This document shows, one piece after another, positions 42,401 to 57,400 of a stretch of 61,217 nucleotides of DNA (the stretch's first letter is position 1; every line of letters begins with the position of its first letter). The translations under genes and the position numbers were made by a program. This DNA comes from Nemertoderma westbladi. Its lineage: Eukaryota > Xenacoelomorpha > Nemertodermatida > Nemertodermatidae. The stretch spans positions 1 to 61,217 of the forward strand of contig JAUCBJ010002940.1 in the NCBI GenBank assembly GCA_032718475.1, in the 5' to 3' direction. The notes below the pieces were generated by a model. That model ran no database searches, was not told the origin of the DNA, and saw only the letters and a list, made by a program, of their open reading frames with translations.

Positions 42401-45400
42401 CAACTACACTTACTATAGGAACTGGAGCAACTACACTTACTATAGGAACTGGAGCAACTACACTTACTATAGGAACTGGAGCAACTACACTTACTATAGG
42501 AACTGGAGCAACTACTGGTGCTGTCCCTTTTTGCTTTAATTGTCCTTGTTGTTGTTGTTGTTTACTACTACCGTCTGGCTTCCTCTGACTTTGCCGTCCG
42601 TTTGCTGTCGGTTTTTCCGCTTTGCCTTTCGCAGGGGCTGCCGCCGCTTTCGGTTTCCTATATATATAAATACCGAAATCTCGTTTTATATCAAACAAAT
42701 TCAATGTAAATAATATGTACAATATGACTGTTCTGGAACAAGAAAACCTCAATTATAAATAAATATAGCTGCTGAACAATGTGTCAATTATACATAAATA
42801 TAGCTGTGCACAATGCGTCAATTATAAATAAATATAGCTGTGCACAATGCGTCAATTATAAATAAATATAGCTGTGCACAATGCGTCAATTATAAATAAA
42901 TATAGCAGTGCACAATGTGTCAATTATAAATAAATATAGCTGTGCACAATGCGTCAATTATAAATAAATATAGCTGTGCACAATGCGTCAATTATAAATA
43001 AATAAAGCTGTGCACAATGCGTCAATTATAAATAAATAAAGCTGTGCACAATGCGTCAATTATAAATAAATATAGCTGTGCACAATGCGTCAATTATAAA
43101 TAAATATAGCTGTGCACAATGCGTCAATTATAAATAAATATAGCTGTGCGCAATGCGTAAGGCGTAATGGTTTATCTATATTTATATTGGCATTATTAGC
43201 TATTTATCATATGACCCCGAGGATTGATTAGTCCGTTACAATTATCGGTATTTTCACAATCTTAATCGAATCTACATGAAAAACACCTGAAGAAATGCAA
43301 GGCATTATATTGATTGACTTACGCCTTGCCTTCCCCAGTTTTTCCTTTCTTCTTGAAACAGAAATACCAGATTAATATAATTAGTAAAATAATAAGTAGA
43401 ATGGCGAGGAGCACAAGGAATACTATGAGAGCAATACCGCCTGCTGTAGTCCAGAAGTCTGTCCATGATGGGTCCTCTACAGGCTCCACACTCAGCACGT
43501 TAAAATCTTTAAAGTTCACATCTACGAAAAAAACATTATGAATTATTGTATTTTAATGATTTATCCACTATACAGCCATCCTCTTCTACTTACCTGACAT
43601 ACAATATACCAGCCACATAATATACTACACATTACCAACTTACTATATATCTAACTTACTTACGGACATGAACTAAACCCCGACCAACTTACTATCGGAC
43701 ATGAACTAAATCCCGACCAACTTACTGTCGGACATGAACTAAACCCCGACCAACTTACTGTCGGACATGAACTAAATCCCGACCAACTTACTGTCGGAGA
43801 TGAAAAATAACCCAGACCAACTTACTGTCGGACATGAACTAAATCCCGACCAACATACAGTCGGACATGAACTAAATCCCTACCAACTTACTGTCCGACA
43901 TGAACTAAACCCCGACCAACTTACTGTCGGACATGAACTAAATCCCGACCAACTTACTGTCGGAGATGAAAAATAACCCAGACCAACTTACTCGGACATG
44001 AACTAAATCACGACCAACTTACAGTCGGACATGAACTAAATCCCGACCAACTTACTGTCCGACATGAACTAAACCTCGACCAACTTAATGTCATAGATGA
44101 AAAAAACCCGGACCAACTTACTGTCTGACATGAACTATATCCCGACCAACTTTACTGTCGGAGATGAATAAAATCCCAGACCAACTTAATGTCGAACATG
44201 AACTAAATCTCGACCAACTTACTATCGGACATGAACTAAACCCCGACTAACTTACTGTCGGACATGAACTAAATCCCGACCAACTTACTGTCGGACATGA
44301 ATTAAACCCCGACTAACTTACTGTCGGACATGAACTAAATCCCGACCAACTTACTGTCGGACATGAACTAAATCCCGACAAACTTACTGTCCGACATGAA
44401 CTAAACCCCGATCAACTTACTGTCGGAGATGAATAAAAACCCAGACCAACTTACTGTCGGACATGAACTAAATCCCGACCATCTTACAGTCGGACATGAA
44501 CTAAATTCCGACCAACTTACGGTCGGACATTAACTAAACCCCGACTAACTAACTGTCGGACATGAATAAAAACCCAGACCAACTTACTGTCGGACATGAA
44601 CAAAACCCCGAACAACTTACTGTCGGACATGAACTAAATCCCGACCAACTTACTGTCGGAGATGAATCAAAACCCAGGACGACTTAATGTCGAACATTAA
44701 CTAAATCCCGACCAACTTACTGTCGGACATGAACTAAACCCCGACTAACTTACTGTCGGACATGAACTAAATCCCGACCAACTTACTGTCGGACATGAAT
44801 TAAACCCCAACTAATTTACTGTCGGACATGAACTAAATCCCGACCAACATACTGTCGGACATTAACTAAACTCCGACTAACTAACTGTCGGACATGAATG
44901 AAAATCCCGACCAACTTACTGTTGGACATGAACTAAATCCCGACCAACTTACTGTCGGAGATGAATAAAACCACAGACCAACTTAAGGTCGGACATTAAC
45001 TAAACCCCGACTAACTAACTGTCGGAAATAAATAAAAAACCCGACCAACTTACTGTCAGACATGAACTAAATCGGGACCAACTTTACTGTCGGAGATGAA
45101 TAAAAACCCACACAAACTTACTGTCGAACATTAACTAAATCCCGACCAACTTACTGTCGGACATTAACTAAACTCCGACCAACTAACTGTCGGACGTGAA
45201 TGAAAATCCCGACCAACTTACTGTCGGACATGAACTAAACTGTCGGAGATGAATAAAAACCCAGACCAACTTACGGTCGGACATTAACTAAACCCCGACT
45301 AACTAACTGTCGGACATGAATAAAAACCCCGACCAACTTACTGTCACACATGAACTAAATCCCGACCAACATTACTGTCGGAGATGAATAAAAACCCAGA

Positions 45401-48400
45401 CAAACATACTGTCAGACATGAACTAAATCCCGACAAACTTACATCGGACATGAACTAAATCCATACCAACTTACTGTCCGACATGAACTAAACCCCGACT
45501 AACTTACTGTCGGACATGAACTAAATCCCGGCCAACTTACTGCCGGACAAGAAATAAAGCCCGACCAACTTACTGTCGGACATGAACTAGACCCTGACCA
45601 ACTTACTGTCGGACATGAAAGAAATCCCGACCAACTTACTGTCAAACATGAACTAAATCCCGACCAACTTAAGGTCGGACATGAACTAAACCCCGACCAA
45701 CTTACTGTCGGACATGAAATAAACCCCGACCAACTTACTGTCGGACATGAACTAAATCCCGACCAACTTACTGTCGGACATGAAATAAACCCCGACCAAC
45801 TTACTGTCGGACATGAACTAAACCCTGACCAACTTACTGTCGGACATGAAAGAAATCCCGACCAACTTACTGTCGGACATGAACTAAACCCCGATCAACT
45901 TACTGTCGGTCATGAACCAAATCCTGACCAACTTACTGTCGGATATGAACTAAACCCCGAACAACTTACTGTCGGTCATGAACCAAATCCTGACCAACTT
46001 ACTGTCGGACATGAACTAAATCCCGACCAACTTACTGTCGGACATGAAATAAACCCCGACCAACTTACTGTCAGACATGAACTAAACCCTGACCAACTTA
46101 CTGTCGGACATGAAAGAAATCCCGACCAACTTACTGTCGGACATGAACTAAACCCCGATCAACTTACTGTCGGAGATGAATATAAACCCTGACCAACTTA
46201 CTGTCGGACATGAACTAAATCCCGACCAACTTACTGTAGGACATGAATAAAATCCCAACCAACTTACTGTCGGACTTGAACTAAACCCCGACCAACTTAC
46301 TGTCGGACTTGAACTAAACCCGACCAACTTACTGTCGGACATTAACTAAACTCCGACTAACTAGCTGTCGGACATGAATGAAAATCTCGACCAACTTACT
46401 GTCGGACATGAACTAAATCACGACCAACTTACTGTCGGACATGAACTAAACTCCGAACAACTTACTGTCGGCCATGAACTAAATCCTGACCAACTTACTG
46501 TCGGACATGAACTAAATCCCGACTAACTTACTGTCGGAAATGAAATAAACCCCGACCAACTTACTGTCGGACATGAACTAAATCCCGACCAACTTACGGT
46601 CGGACATGAACTAAACCCCGACCAACTTACTGTCGGACATGACATAAACCCCGACCAACTTACTGTCGGACATGAACTAAATCCCGACCAACTTACTGTC
46701 GGACATGAAATAAACCCCGACCAACTTACTGTCGGACATGAACTAAACCCTGACCAACTTACTGTCGGACATGAAAGAAATCCCGACCAACTTACTGTCG
46801 GACATGAACTAAACTCCGAACAACTTACTGTCGGCCAAGAACTAAATCTTGACCAACTTACTGTCGGACATAAACTAAATCCCGACTAACTAACTGTCGG
46901 AAATGAATAAAAAACCCGACCAACTTACTGTCAGACATGAACTAAATCGGGACCAACTTTACTGTCGGAGATGAATAAAAACCCAGACAAACTTACTGCC
47001 GAACATTAACTAAATCCCGACCAACTTACTGTCGGACATTAACTAAACTCCGACTAACTAACTGTCGGACATGAATGAAAATCCCGACCAACTTACTGTC
47101 GGACATGAACTAAACTGTCGGAGATGAATAAAAACCCAGACCAACTTACGGTCGGACATTAACTAAACCCCGACTAACTAACTGTCGGACATGAATAAAA
47201 ACCCCGACCAACTTACTGTCAGACATGAACTAAATCCCGACCAACTTTACTGTCGGAGATGAATAAAAACCCAGACAAACATACTGTCAGACATGAACTA
47301 AATCCCGACCAACTTACATCGGACATGAACTAAATCCCTACCAACTTACTGTCCGACATGAACTAAACCCCGACTAACTTACTGTCGGACATGAACTAAA
47401 TCCCGGCCAACTTACTGACGGACAAGAAATAAAGCCCGACCAACTTACTGTCGGACATGAACTAGACCCTGACCAACTTACTGTCGGACATGAAAGAAAT
47501 CCCGACCAACTTACTGTCAAACATGAACTAAATCCCGACCAACTTAAGGTCGGACATGAACTAAACCCCGACCAACTTACTGTCGGACATGAAATAAACC
47601 CCGACCAACTTACTGTCGGACATGAACTAAATCCCGACCAACTTACTGTCGGACATGAAATAAACCCCGACCAACTTACTGTCGGACATGAACTAAACCC
47701 TGACCAACTTACTGTCGGACATGAAAGAAATCTCGACCAACTTACTGTCGGACATGAACTAAACCCCGAACAACTTACTGTCGGTCATGAACCAAATCCT
47801 GACCAACTTACTGTCGGACATGAACTAAATCCCGACCAACTTACTGTCGGACATGAAATAAACCCCGACCAACTTACTGTCAGACATGAACTAAACCCTG
47901 ACCAACTTACTGTCGGACATGAAAGAAATCCCGACCAACTTACTGTCGGACATGAACTAAACCCCGATCAACTTACTGTCGGAGATGAATAAAAACCCTG
48001 ACCAACTTACTGTCGGACATGAACTAAATCCCGACCAACTTACTGTAGGACATGAATAAAATCCCAACCAACTTACTGTCGGACTTGAACTAAACCCCGA
48101 CCAACTTACTGTCGGACTTGAACTAAACCCGACCAACTTACTGTCGGACATTAACTAAACTCCGACTAACTAACTGTCGGACATGAATAAAAATCTCGAC
48201 CAACTTACTGTCGGACATGAACTAAACTCCGAACAACTTACTGTCGGCCAAGAACTAAATCCTGACCAACTTACTGTCGGACATCAACTAAATCCCGACT
48301 AACTTACTGTCGGACATGAAATAAACCCCAACCAACTTACTGTCGGACATGAACTAAACCCTGACCAACTTACTGTCGGACATGAAAGAAATCCCGACCA

Positions 48401-51400
48401 ACTTACTGTCGGACATGAACTAAACTCCGAACAACTTACTGTCGGCCAAGAACTAAATCCTGACCATCTTACTGTCGGACATGAACTAAATCCCGACTAA
48501 CTTACTGTCAGACATGAACTAAACCCTGACCAACTTACTGTCGGACATGAAAGAAATCCCGACCAACTTACTGTCGGACATGAACTAAACCCCGATCAAC
48601 TTATTGTCGGAAATGAATAAAACCCTGACCAACTTACTGTCGGACATGAACTAAATCCCGACCATCTTACTGTAGGACATGAATAAAATCCCAACCAACT
48701 TACTGTCGTACTTGAACTAAACCCTGACCAACTTACTGTCGGACATGAAAGAAATCCCGACCAACTTACTGTCAAACATGAACTAAATCCCGACCAACTT
48801 AAGGTCGGACATGAACTAAACCCCGACCAACTTACTGTCGGACATGAAATAAACCCCGACCAACTTACTGTCGGACATGAACTAAATCCCGACCAACTTA
48901 CTGTCGGACATGAAATAAACCCCGACCAACTTACTGTCAGACATGAACTAAACCCTGACCAACTTACTGTCGGACATGAAAGAAATCCCGACCAACTTAC
49001 TGTCGGACATGAACTAAACCCCGATCAACTTACTGTCGGAGATGAATAAAAACCCTGACCAACTTACTGTCGGACATGAACTAAATCCCGACCATCTTAC
49101 TGTAGGACATGAATAAAATCCCAACCAACTTACTGTCGGACTTGAACTAAACCCCGACCAACTTACTGTCGGACTTGAACTAAACCCGACCAACTTACTG
49201 TCGGACATTAACTAAACTCCGACTAACTAACTGTCGGACATGAATGAAAATCTCGACCAACTTACTGTCGGACATGAACAAAACTCCGAACAACTTACTG
49301 TCGGCCAAGAACTAAATCCTGACCAACTTACTGTCGGACATAAACTAAATCCCGACTAACTTACTGTCGGACATGAAATAAACCCCAACCAACTTACTGT
49401 CGGACATGAACTAAACCCTGACCAACTTACTGTCGGACATGAAAGAAATCCCGACCAACTTACTGTCGGACATGAACTAAACTCCGAACAACTTACTGTC
49501 GGCCAAGAACTAATTCCCGACCAACTTACTGTCGGAATTGAAAAAAATCCCGTCCAACTTACTGTCGGACATGAAATAAATCCCGACCAACTTACTGTCG
49601 GACATGAACAAAACCCCGACCAACTTACTGTCGGACATGAACTAAGTCCCGACCAACTTACTGTCGGATATTAACTAAACCCCGACCAACTTAATGTCGG
49701 ACATAAACAAAACCCCGACCAACTTACTGTCGGACATGAACTAAGTCCCGACCAACTTACTGTCGGACATGAACTAAACCCCGACCAACTTACTGTCGGA
49801 CATGAACTAAATCCCGACCAACTTACTGTCGGACATGAAAAAAATCCCGTCCAACTTACTGTCGGACATGAAATAAATCCCGACCAACTTACTGTCGGAC
49901 ATGAAAGAAATCCCGACCAACTTACTGTCGGACATGAACTAAACCCCGATCAACTTACTGTCGGAGATGAATAAAAACCCTGACCAACTTACTGTCGGAC
50001 ATGAACTAAATCCCGACCAACTTACTGTAGGACATGAATAAAATCCCAACCAACTTACTGTCGGACTTGAACTAAACCCCGACCAACTTACTGTCGGACT
50101 TGAACTAAACCCGACCAACTTACTGTCGGACATTAACTAAACTCCGACTAACTAACTGTCGGACATGAATAAAAATCTCGACCAACTTACTGTCGGACAT
50201 GAACTAAACTCCGAACAACTTACTGTCGGCCAAGAACTAAATCCTGACCAACTTACTGTCGGACATCAACTAAATCCCGACTAACTTACTGTCGGACATG
50301 AAATAAACCCCAACCAACTTACTGTCGGACATGAACTAAACCCTGACCAACTTACTGTCGGACATGAAAGAAATCCCGACCAACTTACTGTCGGACATGA
50401 ACTAAACTCCGAACAACTTACTGTCGGCCAAGAACTAAATCCTGACCATCTTACTGTCGGACATGAACTAAATCCCGACTAACTTACTGTCAGACATGAA
50501 CTAAACCCTGACCAACTTACTGTCGGACATGAAAGAAATCCCGACCAACTTACTGTCGGACATGAACTAAACCCCGATCAACTTATTGTCGGAAATGAAT
50601 AAAACCCTGACCAACTTACTGTCGGACATGAACTAAATCCCGACCATCTTACTGTAGGACATGAATAAAATCCCAACCAACTTACTGTCGTACTTGAACT
50701 AAACCCTGACCAACTTACTGTCGGACATGAAAGAAATCCCGACCAACTTACTGTCAAACATGAACTAAATCCCGACCAACTTAAGGTCGGACATGAACTA
50801 AACCCCGACCAACTTACTGTCGGACATGAAATAAACCCCGACCAACTTACTGTCGGACATGAACTAAATCCCGACCAACTTACTGTCGGACATGAAATAA
50901 ACCCCGACCAACTTACTGTCAGACATGAACTAAACCCTGACCAACTTACTGTCGGACATGAAAGAAATCCCGACCAACTTACTGTCGGACATGAACTAAA
51001 CCCCGATCAACTTACTGTCGGAGATGAATAAAAACCCTGACCAACTTACTGTCGGACATGAACTAAATCCCGACCATCTTACTGTAGGACATGAATAAAA
51101 TCCCAACCAACTTACTGTCGGACTTGAACTAAACCCCGACCAACTTACTGTCGGACTTGAACTAAACCCGACCAACTTACTGTCGGACATTAACTAAACT
51201 CCGACTAACTAACTGTCGGACATGAATGAAAATCTCGACCAACTTACTGTCGGACATGAACAAAACTCCGAACAACTTACTGTCGGCCAAGAACTAAATC
51301 CTGACCAACTTACTGTCGGACATAAACTAAATCCCGACTAACTTACTGTCGGACATGAAATAAACCCCAACCAACTTACTGTCGGACATGAACTAAACCC

Positions 51401-54400
51401 TGACCAACTTACTGTCGGACATGAAAGAAATCCCGACCAACTTACTGTCGGACATGAACTAAACTCCGAACAACTTACTGTCGGCCAAGAACTAAATCCT
51501 GACCATCTTACTGTCGGACATGAACTAAATCCCGACTAACTTACTGTCGGACATGAAATAAACCCCGACCAACTTACTGTCAGACATGAACTAAACCCTG
51601 ACCAACTTACTGTCGGACATGAAAGAAATCCCGACCAACTTACTGTCGGACATGAACTAAACCGCGATCAACTTATTGTCGGAAATGAATAAAACCCTGA
51701 CCAACTTACTGTCGGACATGAACTAAATCCCGACCATCTTACTGTAGGACATGAATAAAATCCCAACCAACTTACTGTCGTACTTGAACTAAACCCCGAC
51801 CAACTTACTGCCGGACTTGAACTAAATCACGACCAACTTAATGTCGGATATGAATGAAAACCCCGACCAACTTACTGTCGGACATGAACTAAACCCCGAC
51901 CAACTTACTGTCGGACATGAACTAAATCCCGACCAACTTACTGTCGGACATGAAAAAAATCCCGTCCAACTTACTGTCTGTCGGACATGAACTAAATCCC
52001 GACCAACTTACTGTCGGACATGAAATAAACCCCGACCAACTTACTGTCGGACATGAACTAAACCCTGACCAACTTACTGTCGGACATGAAAGAAATCCTG
52101 GCCAACTTACTGTCGGACATAAACTAAATCCCGACTAACTTACTGTCGGACATAAACCAAATCCCGACTAACTTACTGTCGGACATGAAATAAACTCCAA
52201 CCAACTTACTGTCGGACATGAACTAAACCCTGACCAACTTACTGTCGGACATGAAAGAAATCCCGACCAACTTACTGTCGCACATGAACTAAACTCCGAA
52301 CAACTTACTGTCGGCCAAGAACTAAATCCTGACCAACTTACTGTCGGACATGAACTAAATCCCGACTAACTTACTGTCGGACATGAAATAAACCCCGAAC
52401 AACTTACTGTCAGACATGAACTAAACCCTGACCAACTTACTGTCGGACATGAAAGAAATCCCGACCAACTTACTGTCGGACATGAACTAAACCCCGATCA
52501 ACTTATTGTCGGAAATGAATAAAAACAATGACCAACTTACTGTCGGACATGAACTAAATCCCGACCAACTTACTGTAGGACATGAATAAAATCCCAACCA
52601 ACTTACTGTCGGACTTGAACTAAACCCCGACCAACTTACTGTCGGACTTGAACTAAATCACGACCAACTTAATGTCGGATATGAATGAAAACCCCGACCA
52701 ACTTAGTGTCGGACATGAACTAAACCCCGACCAACTTACTGTCGGACATGAACTAATTCCCGACCAACTTACTGTCGGAATTGAAAAAATCCCGTCCAAC
52801 TTACTGTCGGACATGAAATAAATCCCGACCAACTTACTGTCGGACATGAACAAAACCCCGACCAACTTACTGTCGGACATGAACTAAGTCCCGACCAACT
52901 TACTGTCGGATATTAACTAAACCCCGACCAACTTAATGTCGGACATAAACAAAACCCCGACCAACTTACTGTCGGACATGAACTAAGTCCCGACCAACTT
53001 ACTGTCGGACATGAACTAAACCCCGACCAACTTACTGTCGGACATGAACTAAATCCCGACCAACTTACTGTCGGACATGAAAAAAATCCCGTCCAACTTA
53101 CTGTCGGACATGAAATAAATCCCGACCAACTTACTGTCGGACATGAACAAAACCCCGACCAACTTACTGTCGGACATGAACTAAGTCCCGACCAACTTAC
53201 TGTCGGATATTAACTAAACCCCGACCAACTTAATGTCGGACATGAACTGAGTCCCGACCAACTTACTGTCGGACATGAACTAAGTCCCGACCAACTTACT
53301 GTCGGATATTAACTAAACCCCGACCAACTTACTGTAAGACATTAACTTATTTGTAACTAACTTACTGTCGGACATTAACTTATTTGTGACAAACTTACTG
53401 TCGGAAATAGCACCAGATGGCGTTCCGGATGAATCAGCCCGGAATATCTCCAAAAGTTCTTCTTTAGTAAAATAGTTTGGAGGGTCGGATAAATCCTTAA
53501 TTCCGGATACGTAAACAGTAATCGTTTGTTCCCTGAAACCAAATAACATAGTTATGTTATGTGATTAAATATATTGTACCAGTGCAACATAATGGAATCA
53601 CTTATATATTATTATTTCTTAAGTATCGTATTTTTCGCGCGACTTATAAGGTCATAAACACGTAATTAAATATTCGCTACCCCTTTATTCAAGGTAAATT
53701 AATAACCAGATAAATAAACACGTAATGATAATCAATAACTGAAATTCAAGGAGCCAATAGCCTGTCAGTTCTGGCTCTAATAACCAACTCACTCATTGAA
53801 CGTAGTGGTTTGCCTACGCCGCCTAGCGGTAACGGTTGGATCTACCAACACGTTTCTATCTATATGATGTACGCTCATCTTCCCGTTAGGGAAGCCCCTC
53901 GCCTGGATAGCTGCCGTTAACGCCGCTTCAATGTCGCCTTTACGCGCGTTTCCCAGATCCAAACTGATCGCCATCTTAATCTCTGTAACGGAGAAATTTA
54001 ATTTAGAAAGGAAAAATATCGACAAAATAGAGCGGGAAGTACCGGTAACGACTAGAAGAAATAATTGAATTAAATAATTTAGTTCCAGTAAAGTGGTAGT
54101 GACACGGCCACTGATAGCCAATTGCCGAAATGTATAAAAGCAATGGACCTTATTTGAGTGAGATAAATAAGTTCGTTAATGTGATCGACCCCCGCGTGTA
54201 ATAATGTTGTAACTCGATACTCATGAGCTTACTTATTAACTTAATTATGCGCTTAATAACTTACGTATAAGCTTATTAACTTACTTTATGCGCTTATCAA
54301 CTTAATTATGCGCATATTAATTTACGTAAGCTTAGTAACTTACTTATAAGCTTATTAACTTACTTATAAGCTTATTAACTTACATATAAGCTTATTAACT

Positions 54401-57400
54401 TACTTATCAGCTTATTAACTTAATTATGCACTTATTAACTTACGTATAAGCTTATTAACTTACTTGTGCGCTTATTAAATTATTTATGGGCTTATTAACT
54501 TACTTATAAGCTTATTAACTTACTTTATGCGCTTATCAACTTAATTATGCGCTTATTAATTTACGTAAGCTTATTAACTTACTTATAAGCTTATTAACTT
54601 ACTTTATGCGCTTATCAACTTAATTATGCGCTTATTAATTTACGTAAAAGCTTATTAACTTACTTTATGAGCCCATCAACTTAATTATGCACTTATTAAC
54701 TTACGTATAAGCTTATTAACTTACTTGTGCGCTTATTAAATTATTTATGGGCTTATTAACTTACTTATAAGCTTATTAACTTACTTTATGCGCTTATCAA
54801 CTTAATTATGCGCTTATTAATTTACGTAAAAGCTTATTAACTTACTTTATGAGCCCATCAACTTAATTATGCGCTTATTAATTTACGTAAGCTTATTAAC
54901 TTACTTATAAGCTTATTAACTTACTTATAAGCTTATTAACTTACTTATCAGCTTATTAACTTAATTATCAGCTTATTAACTTAATTATCAGCTTATAAAC
55001 TTACTTATAAGCTTATTAACTTACTTATAAGCTTATTAACTTTTTAAAGCTTATTACCTTACTTATAAGCTTTTTAACTTACTTATAAGCTTATTAACTT
55101 ACTTATAAGCTTATTAACTTACTTGTAAGCTTATTAACTTACTTATAAGCTTATAAACTTACTTACAAGCTTATTAACTTACTTATGTGTTTATTAACTT
55201 ATTTATGCGCTTATTAATTTACGTAAGCTTATTAACTTACTTATAAGCTTATTAACTTACTTATAAGCTTATTAACTTACTTATAAGCTTATTAACTTAC
55301 TTATTAGCTTATTAACTTACTTATTAGCTTATTAATTTACTTATAAGCTTATTAACTTACTTATCAGCTTATTAACTTACTTATAAGCTTATTAACTTAC
55401 TTATAAGCTTATTAACTTACTTATAAGCTTTTTAACTTACTTATAAGCTTATTAACTTACGTATAAGCTTATTAACTTACTTGTAAGCTTATTAACTTAC
55501 TTATAAGCTTATTAACTTACTTATAAGCTTATTAACTTACTTATAAGCTTATTAACTTACTTTATGAGCTTTATTAACTTACTTATGAGCTTATTAATTT
55601 ACTTATAAGCTTATTAACTTACTTTATGCGCCCATCAACTTAATTATGCGCTTATTAATTAACGTAAGCTTATTAACTTACTTATAAGCTTATTAACTTA
55701 CTTATAAGCTTATTAACTTACTTATTAGCTTATTAACTTACTTATAAGCTTATTAACTTACTTATCAGCTTATTAACTTACTTATTAAGCTTATTAACAT
55801 ACTTATAAGCTCATTAACTTTTTAAAAGCTTATTAACTTACTTATAAGCTTTTTAACTTACTTATAAGCTTATTAACTTACTTATAAGCTTATTAACTTA
55901 CGTGTAAGCTTATTAACTTACTTGTAAGCTTATTAACTTACTTATAAGCTTATTAACTTACGTATAAGCTTATTAACTTACTTATAAGCTTATTAACTTA
56001 CTTATAAGCTTATTAACTTACTTATAAGCTTATTAACTTACTTATTAGCTTATTAATTTACTTATAAGCTTATTAACTTACTTATCAGCTTATTAACTTA
56101 CTTATAAGCTTATTAACTTACTTATAAGCTTATTAACTTTTTAAAAGCTTATTAACTTACTTATAAGCTTTTTAACTTACTTATAAGCTTATTAACTTAC
56201 GTATAAGCTTATTAACTTACTTGTAAGCTTATTAACTTACTTATAAGCTTATTAACTTACTTGTAAGCTTATTAACTTACTTATAAGCTTATTAACTTAC
56301 TTATAAGCTTATTAACTTACTTATAAGCTTATTAACTTACTTATAAGCTTATTAACTTGCTTATAAGCTTATTACACTTACTTATAAGCTTATTAACTTA
56401 CTTATAAGCTTATCGCTCGATTTGAATGTGTTTATTGTAACGGATCCTTGTGATTCCGGCGGATTGTTCGGGCAAGGTGGACTTCCACCGTCACTCGCTT
56501 CTATTCTTAGGGAATACTAAAAAAAAAATAACATACATTGTTAATTACCGGTATATCATAAATGCCCCTTTCCTGTTCGCATTCACAGTATGTTTTTAAC
56601 ATATTTACTAAGATCATTCAATCTTTGTTAAAATATATAAAATTAAAACAAAAATGCAATCTGGTTTCAAATAATTATATTTATATTTTAAATAAAAAAG
56701 AATAAATATATATAATACGGATAAATTAATTACTTTCGGTTTAGTGTAGGCCTAAGTTATCGTAGAAACTAATTACCTGCTGATTGGCGACGAGTTGGGC
56801 GTTGGGTCTGACTTTTATATGGCCAGTTAATCCTTCTAACTGAAACTCAACAGACGCCTGAGGCATTGTGTAGTAAACCGTGCCGTAACCAGCGCTGTCT
56901 TTATCCGTGGCCAACACGGTGACAACAGGCCCGGTTGGAGGGATGTCTGCCGCTATGTACTCCCTAAACAATCACAGAGTTCAGAACTCAGTATAATTGT
57001 CCCCTTGTTTAATATATTTGGTAGATATTTGAAAATTTGAAACTTTACATAATGTTTAAACAACCTACGGTTATTTGGGAGGTATTAAACTTACAGAACT
57101 AAGGTAATAATTAATTAATAATTAATTCAAGTAATTAATTAATAGGGCTGGCATATTGAATATAATATAGGCTAAACTCACTACTTACACGTAATTAAGT
57201 GAGGGTTGGAATATCGGGCAGTTATCGTTCTGGTCTGTTATCCTTACAGTTAGAGTTGTCGTTCCCGTCCTAATTAACGGTGTTGTTAGGTCTTTCTCAA
57301 CGCCTTTGTCTTTGGCAATAATTTCAAATATTATCGTCTAAATTCATAACGAATTGCAAAATATATTAAGTTTAGCTCGCCGAAATTTATATTTCACAAA

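Noticed and set aside
39822-42539. Plus-strand 905-codon ORF of GTGATTLTI repeats and minus-strand 784-codon ORF of VAPVPIVSV repeats
   Set aside because: The 27-bp unit lacks stops in several frames, so long ORFs arise automatically. The splice structure and exon phases place the array in an intron. Only limited translation by donor slippage is considered.
43655-53398. Repeated 64-codon minus ORFs (46148, 47957, 49014, 49939, 50996) and other small ORFs
   Set aside because: They are the same landmark in a duplicated minisatellite block, not genes. Frames break repeatedly along the array.
43655-56415. CRISPR-like regular arrays
   Set aside because: Units are contiguous with no unique spacers, and the setting is a eukaryotic intron.
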